DNA of 64,000 nt from Thiomicrorhabdus sp. zzn3. GTDB taxonomy: Bacteria; Pseudomonadota; Gammaproteobacteria; Thiomicrospirales; Thiomicrospiraceae. Position numbers and translations under genes: made by a program. The notes under the pieces are model-generated. The model was not told the DNA's origin. It searched no databases and was given only the letters and a program-made list of their open reading frames with translations. The DNA lies in contig NZ_JARUQS010000001.1 in NCBI RefSeq assembly GCF_029767755.1, positions 1,593,112 to 1,657,111 on the forward strand, in the 5' to 3' direction. Of the stretch, positions 45,356-53,634 are shown one piece after another. Position 1 is the first letter of the stretch. Each line of letters begins with the position of its first letter.

Positions 45356-46093
45356 ATGCAAAAAATACTCATCATCGGCGCCACCTCCTCCATTGCCGAA
45401 GCGACCTTAAGACTCTATGCCCACCAGGGGGCAGAACTGTATCTGCTCGGGCGTGACGAGGAAAAATTAGAAACCCTAGCCAATGACGCGAAAATCCGCG
45501 GGGCCGCCGAAGCGCACTGGGCCAAACTCGACGTCAACGACATCGATCAGCATGCAAGCGTCTTGCAAACGGCTTTTAGCAGCGTCGGCACTTTCGATGT
45601 GGTGCTGATTGCCCACGGCACCCTGCCGGATCAACAGGCCTGTCAGGAGTCGATTCATACCACCTTGCGCGAACTCAATACCAACGCCATCAGTACCGTT
45701 TCGCTGCTGACCTGGCTGGCCAACCAGATGGAAATTCAAGGTTACGGCACCCTGGCGGTGATTACCAGTGTGGCCGGGGACCGCGGTCGCCAATCCAATT
45801 ATGTGTACGGGGCCGCCAAAGGGATGGTATCGATTTTCTTGCAGGGGCTGCGCAACCGTTTGGCTTCCAAGGACATTCAGGTGCTGGACATCAAACCCGG
45901 TTTTGTCGACACGCCGATGACCGCCGGTTTTAAAAAAGGGCCTTTGTGGGCCAAACCGCAGACCATTGCTCAAAGCATTGTCAAAGCGATCGACAAACAA
46001 CGCGATACGCTCTACACCCCGTTTTTCTGGCGCTGGATTATGCTGATCATCCGCAATATCCCGGAATTTATCTTTAAAAAAATGAAGCTCTAG
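45356..46093 (+). CDS. DprE2-like short-chain dehydrogenase
   Basis: This 245-residue SDR enzyme is expected to reduce the 2-keto intermediate from the DprE1-like protein to polyprenyl-phospho-arabinose. GATSSIAEAT is the nucleotide-binding glycine motif, VLIAHG the NNAG-like strand, ITSVAGDRGR the serine region and YVYGAAKG the YxxxK motif. The C-terminal region has hydrophobic character (FFWRWIMLIIRNIPEF), suggesting membrane contact, in line with DprE2. GGAA precedes the ATG. A repeat copy at 45636 encodes QQACQE. Confidence 0.85.
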   Translation: MQKILIIGATSSIAEATLRLYAHQGAELYLLGRDEEKLETLANDAKIRGAAEAHWAKLDVNDIDQHASVLQTAFSSVGTFDVVLIAHGTLPDQQACQESIHTTLRELNTNAISTVSLLTWLANQMEIQGYGTLAVITSVAGDRGRQSNYVYGAAKGMVSIFLQGLRNRLASKDIQVLDIKPGFVDTPMTAGFKKGPLWAKPQTIAQSIVKAIDKQRDTLYTPFFWRWIMLIIRNIPEFIFKKMKL

Positions 46094-46192
46094 TCACACC
46101 TGGAAGCTCGCAGAGTTAGTCTGCATCGAATCTGTATCTGCCTTGCAAATACAGTAGAATAAAAACTTTGCTCAAAAACGAATGATTTTTCT

Positions 46193-47566
46193 ATGATTAA
46201 CCTGATTCTTTGCGGCGGTTCCGGTACTCGTCTGTGGCCGGTCAGCCGAACTCTCCTTCCCAAACAGTTTGTGCCGCTTTTCAACGGCGAATCGCTGTTT
46301 CAGAAAACCGTGCAAAGAAACCAGCCGTTCTGCGAGCGCTTTGTGATTGTCTCCAATCAGGAACAATACTTTCTGGCGCTGGATCAGATGCAAGCGCTCA
46401 ACCTAACGCACACGCCGCAGTTTGTTCTGGAACCGGTCGGACGCAATACCGCACCGGCGATCGCGCTCGCCTGTCTGTCTCTGGATCCCGAAGAACTGGT
46501 GTTTGTCACTCCGTCGGATCACCTGATCAAACAGCAGAACGCTTATGAGGCGGCGGTCACAGAAGCTGCCGCGCTGGCCAGACAAAACCAGCTGGTGACC
46601 TTCGGCATTCAGCCGGGCTATGCGGAAACCGGCTTTGGCTACATTGAAGCCGATGGCCATGAGGTTCGCTCCTTCAAGGAAAAGCCCTCTCAGGAAACCG
46701 CGGAATCCTACCTGCAACAAGGCAATTATTTCTGGAACAGCGGCATGTTCTGCTTTAAGGCCGGCGTCTTTCTGGAGGAGCTGAAAACCCATGCTCCAGA
46801 GATGTACGACGCCTGTGTTACCGCCTATGAACAGAGCGAAAAAGGCGATTTCCTGCGCATTCCGCTGGCGGCCATGCTGGCGATTCCGGAAAACAGCATC
46901 GACTACGCGGTGATGGAACACAGCGATCAAGTCAAAGTGGTGCCGAGCGACATCGGCTGGAGCGATGTCGGCAGTTTTGAATCCTTGAGCGAAGAACTGC
47001 CGACCGACGCCGATGGCAATACCCAAGTCGACAACAGCATTCTGTTGAATGCCCAAAACAACCTGATTATCGGCGACCAGCGTTTGATTGCGCTGCTCGA
47101 CGTGGAAGACCTGATGGTCATCGACACCGATGACGCGCTGCTGATCGCCCCCAAAGGGTCCGGGCAGAAAATCAAACGGGTAGTGGAAGAGCTTAAAGCC
47201 CAAGGCAGCGAACTGCCGATGATTCACCAGACCGCGCACCGTCCGTGGGGCACCTATACGGTGCTGGAATCGGAAGACAAATACAAAATCAAACGCATCG
47301 TAGTCAAACCCGGCAAGCGCTTGAGCCTGCAAAAACACCTGCATCGCAGCGAGCATTGGGTGGTGGTTTCCGGCACCGCCACCGTCACCGTGGGCGAAAA
47401 AACCCAACTGGTGCGCCCGAACGAGTCGACCTATATTCCGATCGGCGAAGTACACCGCCTGGAAAACAACGGTCAGTTGGACCTGGTATTGATTGAAGCC
47501 CAGGTGGGCGAATACACCGGAGAAGACGACATTATCCGTTTTGAAGACAGCTACGGCCGCACTTAA
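46193..47566 (+). CDS. manC: Mannose-1-phosphate guanylyltransferase / mannose-6-phosphate isomerase
   Basis: This 457-residue bifunctional protein provides GDP-mannose. The nucleotidyl-transfer domain begins with LCGGSGTRLWPVSR and has LPKQF, VTPSDHLI and FKEKPS; the C-terminal cupin has HRPWGTYTVLE, VKPGKRLSLQKH and HRSEHWVVVSG, with metal-binding histidines and glutamate. The gene lies between the arabinose-route genes and a second GT-C gene followed by a polyprenyl-phosphate mannose synthase, so its product feeds that chain. Confidence 0.95.
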   Translation: MINLILCGGSGTRLWPVSRTLLPKQFVPLFNGESLFQKTVQRNQPFCERFVIVSNQEQYFLALDQMQALNLTHTPQFVLEPVGRNTAPAIALACLSLDPEELVFVTPSDHLIKQQNAYEAAVTEAAALARQNQLVTFGIQPGYAETGFGYIEADGHEVRSFKEKPSQETAESYLQQGNYFWNSGMFCFKAGVFLEELKTHAPEMYDACVTAYEQSEKGDFLRIPLAAMLAIPENSIDYAVMEHSDQVKVVPSDIGWSDVGSFESLSEELPTDADGNTQVDNSILLNAQNNLIIGDQRLIALLDVEDLMVIDTDDALLIAPKGSGQKIKRVVEELKAQGSELPMIHQTAHRPWGTYTVLESEDKYKIKRIVVKPGKRLSLQKHLHRSEHWVVVSGTATVTVGEKTQLVRPNESTYIPIGEVHRLENNGQLDLVLIEAQVGEYTGEDDIIRFEDSYGRT

Positions 47567-47581
47567 TCCCCCTAATTGACC

Positions 47582-49138
47582 ATGACTGAAATCCAGCAAA
47601 CCTTGCGCGCAACCAGACTCCTTCCCCACCATGCGGCGATCGCTTTGGTGGCCTTGATGACCCTTGTCCACATCGCACTCGCTTTTGTGGCCGAGCTGGG
47701 CGGCGATGAGGCGCACTATGCGCTTTACGGCCTCATGCCGGACTGGAGTTATTTTGATCATCCGCCCCTGGTCGGCTGGCTGCAAATCATTCCGATGTGG
47801 CTGTTTCCTTCCGACTGGGGTGCGCGCATTGTGCCGATCGGACTCTATGTTGCGCTCAATTGGCTGCTCTACCGGTTAACCCTAAGCCTGTTTCTCGCCT
47901 TACCCCTTCGGGCGGCGAGTTCTTCGCCTGCTTCCAACCAGCAAACTGAACAGGCCTGTTCGGTTTGTGACTGGCGCGGTTTCTGGAGTATTGCCCTGCT
48001 CAACGGCACCCTGATGTTCCCATTAATGGGCTTTGGCATGCTGCCGGATGACCCTCTTTTAGTCATCGTTCTCGCCCTGGTATGGCTGGTGTGGGAGATG
48101 TTAAAAACCGAACAGGCCTCTTTAAAACAGTGGCTGCTGCTCGGAATATTGGTCGGTTTGGCGGCGCTCTCCAAATACACCGCCGTCACCTTGGTGGTTT
48201 CTCTACTGGCCGTCTTGATCATCGAAAAACGCTGGCAGTGGCTGACCGATAAGGGACTGTGGCTGGCGGTCTTGGTTGCGCTGCTGGTGATTTCACCACT
48301 GATTTACTGGAATGCCATCCATGATTGGGCGTCATTTGTCTACCAACTGAATCACGGCACCCACAACCCAGACTGGCGACTGGAGCGCCTGTTGCGCTCT
48401 CAGGCGGCACAGTTTGCGGTGTATCTGCCGCTGCTGTTTCTACTGGGCTGGTGGATGCTGTTTGCCCGCCACAACTACCGCAGCCGACCGCACCGCCTGT
48501 TGCTGCTGTTTGCCCTGCCGGTATTTGCCCTGTTTCTGTGGAGCTCGGGACGTGAAGAGAACTTACCGCACTGGCCTTCATTGGCTTGGCTGTTGTTGAT
48601 CCCACTGGTAGTCGATTGGCTGTGGCAACGCCGTCAACGTCTTATGATCCGCGGCTTGGTCTATTTGCAAATCCTGTTTAGCGTGATTTTAGTCACCCTG
48701 CTGCACAGTCTGATGTTCAGCTCCTGGATTGCTTTTGACGATCACAAACATCCGCTACAGGGTGAACTTGGCTGGGAAGCGGCGGCGCAAACCGCTACGG
48801 AATTGCAAACTCAACTGACAAATGAGTCAAATCCGGCACAACCTCTGCCGCTGTTTGTCTCCAATTGGAGTTACGCCAGCCATCTGACGTGGTATGTGCG
48901 CCCGCAACCTGTGTACGTCACCACCGGCAAGCAGACCCAGTTTGAATTTTGGTTTGGTCGTGCCGCCCCCGGCATGGACGGCCTGCTGGTGGTGCCGCAT
49001 TACGAGACGGTGCCACCGCAAACCAACAGACCCAATCGTTTTGAGCAGTGCGAACCGGTAAAAACCCTGCCAATCGAATCAAAGCACTCTATAATAGTGA
49101 GCTACTATTTTTACCATTGCCGCAATTATTTGCGTTGA
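47582..49138 (+). CDS. GT39/ArnT-like GT-C glycosyltransferase 2
   Basis: This 518-residue multi-helix protein has the GT39-like motifs LGGDEAHYALYG and YFDHPPLVGW near residues 40-65. With manC before and the mannose synthase after, polyprenyl-phosphate-mannose is the likely donor (inference). The acceptor is unknown. The ATG at 47582 follows a TTG at 47576 by two codons. A full copy of the 26-bp repeat (47942-47967) lies in frame and encodes TEQACSV in a loop of variable sequence, which looks like an insertion tolerated by the protein. Confidence 0.82.
   Translation: MTEIQQTLRATRLLPHHAAIALVALMTLVHIALAFVAELGGDEAHYALYGLMPDWSYFDHPPLVGWLQIIPMWLFPSDWGARIVPIGLYVALNWLLYRLTLSLFLALPLRAASSSPASNQQTEQACSVCDWRGFWSIALLNGTLMFPLMGFGMLPDDPLLVIVLALVWLVWEMLKTEQASLKQWLLLGILVGLAALSKYTAVTLVVSLLAVLIIEKRWQWLTDKGLWLAVLVALLVISPLIYWNAIHDWASFVYQLNHGTHNPDWRLERLLRSQAAQFAVYLPLLFLLGWWMLFARHNYRSRPHRLLLLFALPVFALFLWSSGREENLPHWPSLAWLLLIPLVVDWLWQRRQRLMIRGLVYLQILFSVILVTLLHSLMFSSWIAFDDHKHPLQGELGWEAAAQTATELQTQLTNESNPAQPLPLFVSNWSYASHLTWYVRPQPVYVTTGKQTQFEFWFGRAAPGMDGLLVVPHYETVPPQTNRPNRFEQCEPVKTLPIESKHSIIVSYYFYHCRNYLR
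47942..47967. repeat. 26-bp palindrome copy inside a GT39 gene
   Basis: Differs from the perfect palindrome at 2235-2260 at a single base (A to G in the right arm). It lies inside the coding sequence and is translated in frame. Confidence 0.9.
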
Positions 49139-49198
49139 TCAATATCGCCATTAAGCTTTAAGGTTAATAAGCAGTTAACAAGCATCCACCGGAATTCT

Positions 49199-50302
49199 AT
49201 GAAAGTCTCCATCATTGTCCCCACCTATCAGGAAGTTGAAAATCTGCAGCCGCTCAGTGAGATGATTCAAGCCGAGCTCAACGGTCTGGATTATGAAATT
49301 CTGATTATGGATGACAACTCCCAGGACGGTTCGATTGAAAAGGTCGCAAAGCTTAGCCTGCTACATCCGATCCGCATTATCACCCGCACGGAAAATCGCG
49401 GGCTTTCTCCTGCGGTCATCGACGGTTTCGATGAAGCCCAAGGGGATATTGTGGTGGTAATGGATGCCGATCTGTCGCATCCGGCGAGCGCCATTCCAAA
49501 GATGGTGGCACTGCTGGAATCGGGCGAAAGTGATTTTGTGCTTGGCTCACGCTATGTGCCGGGCGGCAGCATTGACGAGAGCTGGACCCTTTGGCGTTAT
49601 ATTAACTCTGCGGTCGCGACCCTGCCGGCCCTGCCGCTGACACGCGTTAAAGACCCGATGTCCGGTTTTTTTGCACTGCGCCGCAAAGACCTGCCATCCA
49701 GCCATAAATTGTCGCCTATCGGCTACAAAATCGCTTTGGAAGTCATGGTCAAAGGTGACTTCCAGAAGGTAACCGAAGTACCGATCCACTTTGTCGATCG
49801 CGTGTACGGGGAATCCAAACTGACGCTGGGCGAACAGATCAAATATCTGCGCCACCTGCGCCGCCTCTATCAGTACAAGTTCAAAACCAAGGCGGAGTTC
49901 TTCCAGTTTGCGTTGGTCGGCAGCAGCGGTTTTATTGTCGACCTACTGGTCTATTTAGTGCTGCAGATGTTCGGCCTGTCACATACCGTGGCGCGAGCAA
50001 TCTCATTCTGGCCGGCGGCAACCTGGAACTGGATGCTCAACCGAGTCATGACCTTTAACCACCGTGAGAAAACACGCAAAGCGACTCAATGGAGCGCGTT
50101 TGTCACCAGTTCACTGCTCGGGTTTTCGGTCAACTACGGGACCTATTACACCCTCACAACCTATGTGCCTTTCTTCCAGGAACATATGATTTTTGCGCTG
50201 ATCATCGGGGTCTTGATGGGAATGGGCTTTAACTTCACCATTTCCAACCTGTTTATCTTCCGCAAACTGCGCGAAGAGGTGCATGACGAATCCAAGCACT
50301 GA
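49199..50302 (+). CDS. Polyprenyl-phosphate mannose synthase with GtrA domain
   Basis: This 367-residue protein fuses a GT2 domain of the Dpm1 type (about 1-230) to a GtrA-like four-helix domain (about 235-360). The GT2 part has IIVPTYQEVENL, LIMDDNSQDGS and VVMDADLSHP with the metal-binding DAD motif, and SRYVPGG. It should make polyprenyl-phosphate-mannose (or a similar hexose) and help present it to the periplasmic side. Its place after the GT-C gene and manC supports a mannose donor route; glucose cannot be excluded. Confidence 0.87.
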   Translation: MKVSIIVPTYQEVENLQPLSEMIQAELNGLDYEILIMDDNSQDGSIEKVAKLSLLHPIRIITRTENRGLSPAVIDGFDEAQGDIVVVMDADLSHPASAIPKMVALLESGESDFVLGSRYVPGGSIDESWTLWRYINSAVATLPALPLTRVKDPMSGFFALRRKDLPSSHKLSPIGYKIALEVMVKGDFQKVTEVPIHFVDRVYGESKLTLGEQIKYLRHLRRLYQYKFKTKAEFFQFALVGSSGFIVDLLVYLVLQMFGLSHTVARAISFWPAATWNWMLNRVMTFNHREKTRKATQWSAFVTSSLLGFSVNYGTYYTLTTYVPFFQEHMIFALIIGVLMGMGFNFTISNLFIFRKLREEVHDESKH

Positions 50303-50305
50303 ATG

Positions 50306-50319
50306 CAGCAGGCCTGTCC
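50306..50319. repeat. CAGGCCTG repeat at a convergent gene end
   Basis: CAGCAGGCCTGTCC lies 7-17 bases after the synthase stop, in the 30-bp gap before the converging DTW-domain gene stop. Confidence 0.7.
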
Positions 50320-50332
50320 ATGGTAAAGAGTA

Positions 50333-50953
50333 TTAATGTACCGGCCGAAAGGCCAGTTGCTGTTGGTTCATCTGCTCGAATGCCTCCAAAAGCGGCTCAA
50401 AGGATTGATTTTCTTCCAGTCCGCTGAGAACTTCGTAGATCGCCTCAATCGTAGATAAAGACTGGTCATTCTTCTGCTTACGGATACGATAGGCAGAGGT
50501 CCGCTGTGGATGTAATGTCAATCTGGGAAGCGATTGCAGCTCCGGATTGAGCATCATCATTTTATGAGTTTTGCGCCAAGTTCCGTCAAGCAGCAGGATT
50601 TTGACCAACGGCCCCTCTTCTCCGGCGCACCTTAATGCTTGCTTCAATTCAACCAGACTCCTAGTTTCCACTGGCTTAGAGGCGGCATGATCTCCAAGTT
50701 CGGGATAGAGCAGATAGACTGTACCTTGCTGGAGCCAGTCGTGAAAATCGCCTACGTCGGAAAAGCGTTCCCCTTCCCAGAGGCGGCAGTGTGACAAACT
50801 CAGCGTCGCGATTATGGCCGTACCTTTAATCTGCTTGACTTCGCTCGGGTGCTGTAAAATACCAATTTCCACCCGGTTTTCCAGCGGCGTGATAAATGGA
50901 CAGAGGCAAACTTTTTCAGGGCGACCGCAGCGTTCGCAGACTTTTCTGGACAT
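50333..50953 (-). CDS. tapT: DTW-domain tRNA-uridine aminocarboxypropyltransferase
   Basis: This 206-residue protein has the DTW domain of TapT (YfiP), which adds the acp group to uridine 47 of tRNA. Four N-terminal cysteines (6, 9, 16 and 18) form a likely zinc site. The DTW block appears as LLDGTWRKTHKM, and RTSAYRIRKQKNDQSLSTIEA is the family's second region. It is cytoplasmic. Its divergent neighbour, 6 bases from its start, is a GNAT gene. Confidence 0.87.
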   Translation of the reverse strand: MSRKVCERCGRPEKVCLCPFITPLENRVEIGILQHPSEVKQIKGTAIIATLSLSHCRLWEGERFSDVGDFHDWLQQGTVYLLYPELGDHAASKPVETRSLVELKQALRCAGEEGPLVKILLLDGTWRKTHKMMMLNPELQSLPRLTLHPQRTSAYRIRKQKNDQSLSTIEAIYEVLSGLEENQSFEPLLEAFEQMNQQQLAFRPVH

Positions 50954-50959
50954 GATAAG

Positions 50960-51475
50960 ATGAATAATGAAATCAACAAAGAAGCATTACTTTACCAGAA
51001 AATCCTGCCCAATAGCGGGACACTAGAATCACGAACAGCCCTCGCTCTGCTCAACCATTTTTTAAAACGTCACCAGCAACCATCTGCGGGACGCGGCGAC
51101 TTAAACTTTATCGTCAAGGATGGCCCAAACGTGATTGGCTGTGCTCGTCTTCTGCCATTGGCGCATAACACGTCGACCAGATTTGCTGAAAACAATTTTT
51201 GGCTACGCGGGGTATTTGTCACTCCGCAGTACCGGCATCAAGGCATTGCCAGCGCCCTTTTACAGTTTATGCATCAACAGCTTGAACAAGCAGATTTATC
51301 CGCACACACTATTTACGCTTTCCCCTACGAACACTTGCAAAGCTTTTACCAACCACTTGGTTATGAACTCTGTGAAACAGAAAGGCTGCCTGTATCATTG
51401 CGACAACGTTTTGAACAGGCCTGTCAGCAGAATAAAAAATGGCTGTGCATGATGCGACAGACGAGAATAGAGTGA
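50960..51475 (+). CDS. GNAT family N-acetyltransferase
   Basis: This 171-residue protein has a GNAT fold: GCARLLPL in beta strands 2-3, then VFVTPQYRHQGIASALLQFM with the acetyl-CoA phosphate-binding loop, and FYQPLGYE near the end. The substrate is unknown. The ATG at 50960 is only 6 bases from the divergent start, so promoters must overlap the coding ends. A repeat copy at 51417 encodes FEQACQQ. Confidence 0.85.
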   Translation: MNNEINKEALLYQKILPNSGTLESRTALALLNHFLKRHQQPSAGRGDLNFIVKDGPNVIGCARLLPLAHNTSTRFAENNFWLRGVFVTPQYRHQGIASALLQFMHQQLEQADLSAHTIYAFPYEHLQSFYQPLGYELCETERLPVSLRQRFEQACQQNKKWLCMMRQTRIE

Positions 51476-51511
51476 AATGCTTTCCTGAAAAACATGAAGA
51501 CAAACTGCTGA

Positions 51512-52978
51512 TTAAAGGGGCTTTTCTGCGTCACTGGAGTCAAAGTCATTTAGCGCATCCATGCCGCCTTCTGCTTCGTCCAGAAGGTGTTTGGGAATCT
51601 CTTTTTTGGTCTTACCGGCCAGTTCCTTAAGCATTTCCGCCTGACGCACTAGATTACCCGAACCACTCATCATCTGCTTGCGTGCAGTTTGATAGCTGTT
51701 GTGTGCAGTATCGATCTGTTTACCGACACGCTCGAAGGTTTCGACAAAACCGACAAACTTATCATGCACATCTGCAGCTCGCTTTATTAACTTGACGGTA
51801 TTTTCACTCTGACGCTCATAGCGCCAAAGCTGTTCAATGGTTTTTAGAGTTGTAAACAGCGTAGTCGGCGTTACCACGGCCACCCGTTTTTCAAACGCAT
51901 TTTCAAACACTGACGGATCAGATTCGATCGCCATCAGATAAGCCCCTTCCACGGGCACAAACATCAGGACAAAATCCGGTGCGTTCAGCCGCTCCAAATG
52001 TTCGTAGCGTTTGCTTGCCAGGGTATCAATATGGGCTTTGAGACTGTTCAAGTGCTGTTTAAGCGCTTTAGTCCGTGCAGCTTCCGATTCGCTGTTCAAT
52101 GCTTGCTCGTAATGCAACAGAGAAACTTTGGAATCGATAATAATGTGTTTATGATCGGGTAAGTTGAGAATGACATCCGGGCGCAGACGGCGCCCTTCAT
52201 CGTCCACAAAAGATTTTTCCCGTTCGAACTCAATCCCTTCGCGCAGACCGGAACGTTCCAGCAGACGCTCCAGAATCAACTCTCCCCAGTTCCCTTGGGT
52301 TTTGCTATCGCCTTTCAAAGCTTGAGTTAAATTCTGCGCCTCTTGGGACATTTTGGCATTCAAACTTTGCAGCTGCTTCAACTGTTCAGCCAGACCGGCA
52401 CGGCCTTCCAGATCCTCTTTATGAACATGTTCTACGCGCTGCTGAAAAGACTCCAGCGCCGCTTTCATCGGCTTCACGACCGATTCCATGTTCTGTCGGC
52501 TGTGCTCGTTAAACTGCTGCTGTTTACTGTCAAAAATCTGATTAGCGAGCACTTTGAATTCATTGGCCAACTGTTTTTTGGCCTCCTCAAGCAATTGAAT
52601 CTTCTCTTCAGCCTTTTGTCTTTCAAGCTCTAAGGTCGCGTTCAATTCAGCATTCGCTTCGCCTAAGCGTTGCTGCTTTTGATTGACAGCTCTCAGCTCA
52701 TCCTCTTTGTGCTGCAATTGGCTAAGCAGAGTTTCCAGCTGCTTTTCCAGCTGCGCTACGGTTCCTTCTAGGGGTTTGAGTTCAGAAATAAGACGCTGTT
52801 GCTCAGCGACTTGAGATTCAAAGAAATCTAATCTGGCAAGCTGTTCGGCTTGAGAAGCATTGTGAACATGACACTGATCCAGTTGCCGTTTCAAACGTTG
52901 GGTTTTTAGCACAAAGACTGCAGATAATAACCAACCAAGGGCGATAAGAACCCAAATAAGAAAACTGGATTCGTTCAT
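51512..52978 (-). CDS. rmuC: DNA recombination protein RmuC
   Basis: This 488-residue protein has an N-terminal membrane helix (FLIWVLIALGWLLSAVFVL), a long coiled coil (about 35-220) and the RmuC nuclease-like domain (TQGNWGELILERLLE, LRPDVILNLPDHKHIIIDSKVS, FVPVEGAYLMAI). RmuC is linked to suppression of inversions at short repeats. The start overlaps the stop of the pilus-operon gene upstream (4 bases, ATGA), so it is cotranscribed and translationally coupled with it, which is unusual. Confidence 0.93.
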   Translation of the reverse strand: MNESSFLIWVLIALGWLLSAVFVLKTQRLKRQLDQCHVHNASQAEQLARLDFFESQVAEQQRLISELKPLEGTVAQLEKQLETLLSQLQHKEDELRAVNQKQQRLGEANAELNATLELERQKAEEKIQLLEEAKKQLANEFKVLANQIFDSKQQQFNEHSRQNMESVVKPMKAALESFQQRVEHVHKEDLEGRAGLAEQLKQLQSLNAKMSQEAQNLTQALKGDSKTQGNWGELILERLLERSGLREGIEFEREKSFVDDEGRRLRPDVILNLPDHKHIIIDSKVSLLHYEQALNSESEAARTKALKQHLNSLKAHIDTLASKRYEHLERLNAPDFVLMFVPVEGAYLMAIESDPSVFENAFEKRVAVVTPTTLFTTLKTIEQLWRYERQSENTVKLIKRAADVHDKFVGFVETFERVGKQIDTAHNSYQTARKQMMSGSGNLVRQAEMLKELAGKTKKEIPKHLLDEAEGGMDALNDFDSSDAEKPL

Positions 52979-53607
52979 TTTTTAGGTGTGCTTTCAGATT
53001 TAACCGGAGGTGTATTCACTGTTTTGACGTCTTTTAAGGTACGCTCAATCGTCTTTTGGTTCGCTTGCAAAATTTGCTGTTTGGCATCAGCCTTCCGCGT
53101 TTTTGCATCCAGCTTATAGGTTTCCACTATTTTATTGCTGCGCGGTAGATAGGTACTGCCAACTGGAACAAAAACCTCACCTCGCGTATCGACTTTGAAT
53201 TGTGCTCCCTTGGGATTGCTCTGTGGATATTCAATGTTTACATGTTTGGATGGTATCTCATTAAATTTGTCATTAACACGCACCCATTTTTTGCCTTCGG
53301 GCGTTTCGATGACGGCAGAGACCGTTAATTTTCTGGGCAAAATAATGCGTTTTTTTGACTTTGTTGCCGAACCACTCTTCTTGACCGGAGGCTCTTCTTT
53401 TTCATCTTCAACCTGATTGACCTTTAAACTCTTTAGGTAAGCCAATCGTTCAGCATCGATTTTGGCACGCTGCTCAGGGGTCAACACGACACGGTTTAAC
53501 TCCTCCTGCTCTTGAGCTTGCGTATAAGGGGAAAACAGACAGCATACACCGATTACGACCAGGCCTGCCCAATGTGTTGGCATATCGTTGAGTGAAAATA
53601 AATTCAT
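52975..53607 (-). CDS. Exported protein at the end of the pilus operon, MshK/PilP position
   Basis: This 210-residue protein has a signal sequence (GLVVIGVCCLFSPYTQA, cut before QEQEE) with no clear lipobox. The remainder is rich in lysine and charged residues, and the block LTVSAVIETPEGKKWVRVNDKFNEIP may be a small beta domain. Its position after an MshJ-like gene matches mshK, the PilP-like periplasmic component, but I do not recognise it by sequence. AAGGAAA precedes the ATG. A CAGGCCTG copy at 53560-53567 encodes WAGLV of the signal peptide. Confidence 0.6.
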   Translation of the reverse strand: MNLFSLNDMPTHWAGLVVIGVCCLFSPYTQAQEQEELNRVVLTPEQRAKIDAERLAYLKSLKVNQVEDEKEEPPVKKSGSATKSKKRIILPRKLTVSAVIETPEGKKWVRVNDKFNEIPSKHVNIEYPQSNPKGAQFKVDTRGEVFVPVGSTYLPRSNKIVETYKLDAKTRKADAKQQILQANQKTIERTLKDVKTVNTPPVKSESTPKK

Positions 53608-53634
53608 AATATTTTCCTTCCAAGCCTTTGCGCG

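Noticed and set aside
46403..47785. Long minus-strand reading frame (460 codons) opposite manC
   Set aside because: It lies exactly antisense to manC in a high-GC third-position region. Its translation is not protein-like, and manC has complete motifs.
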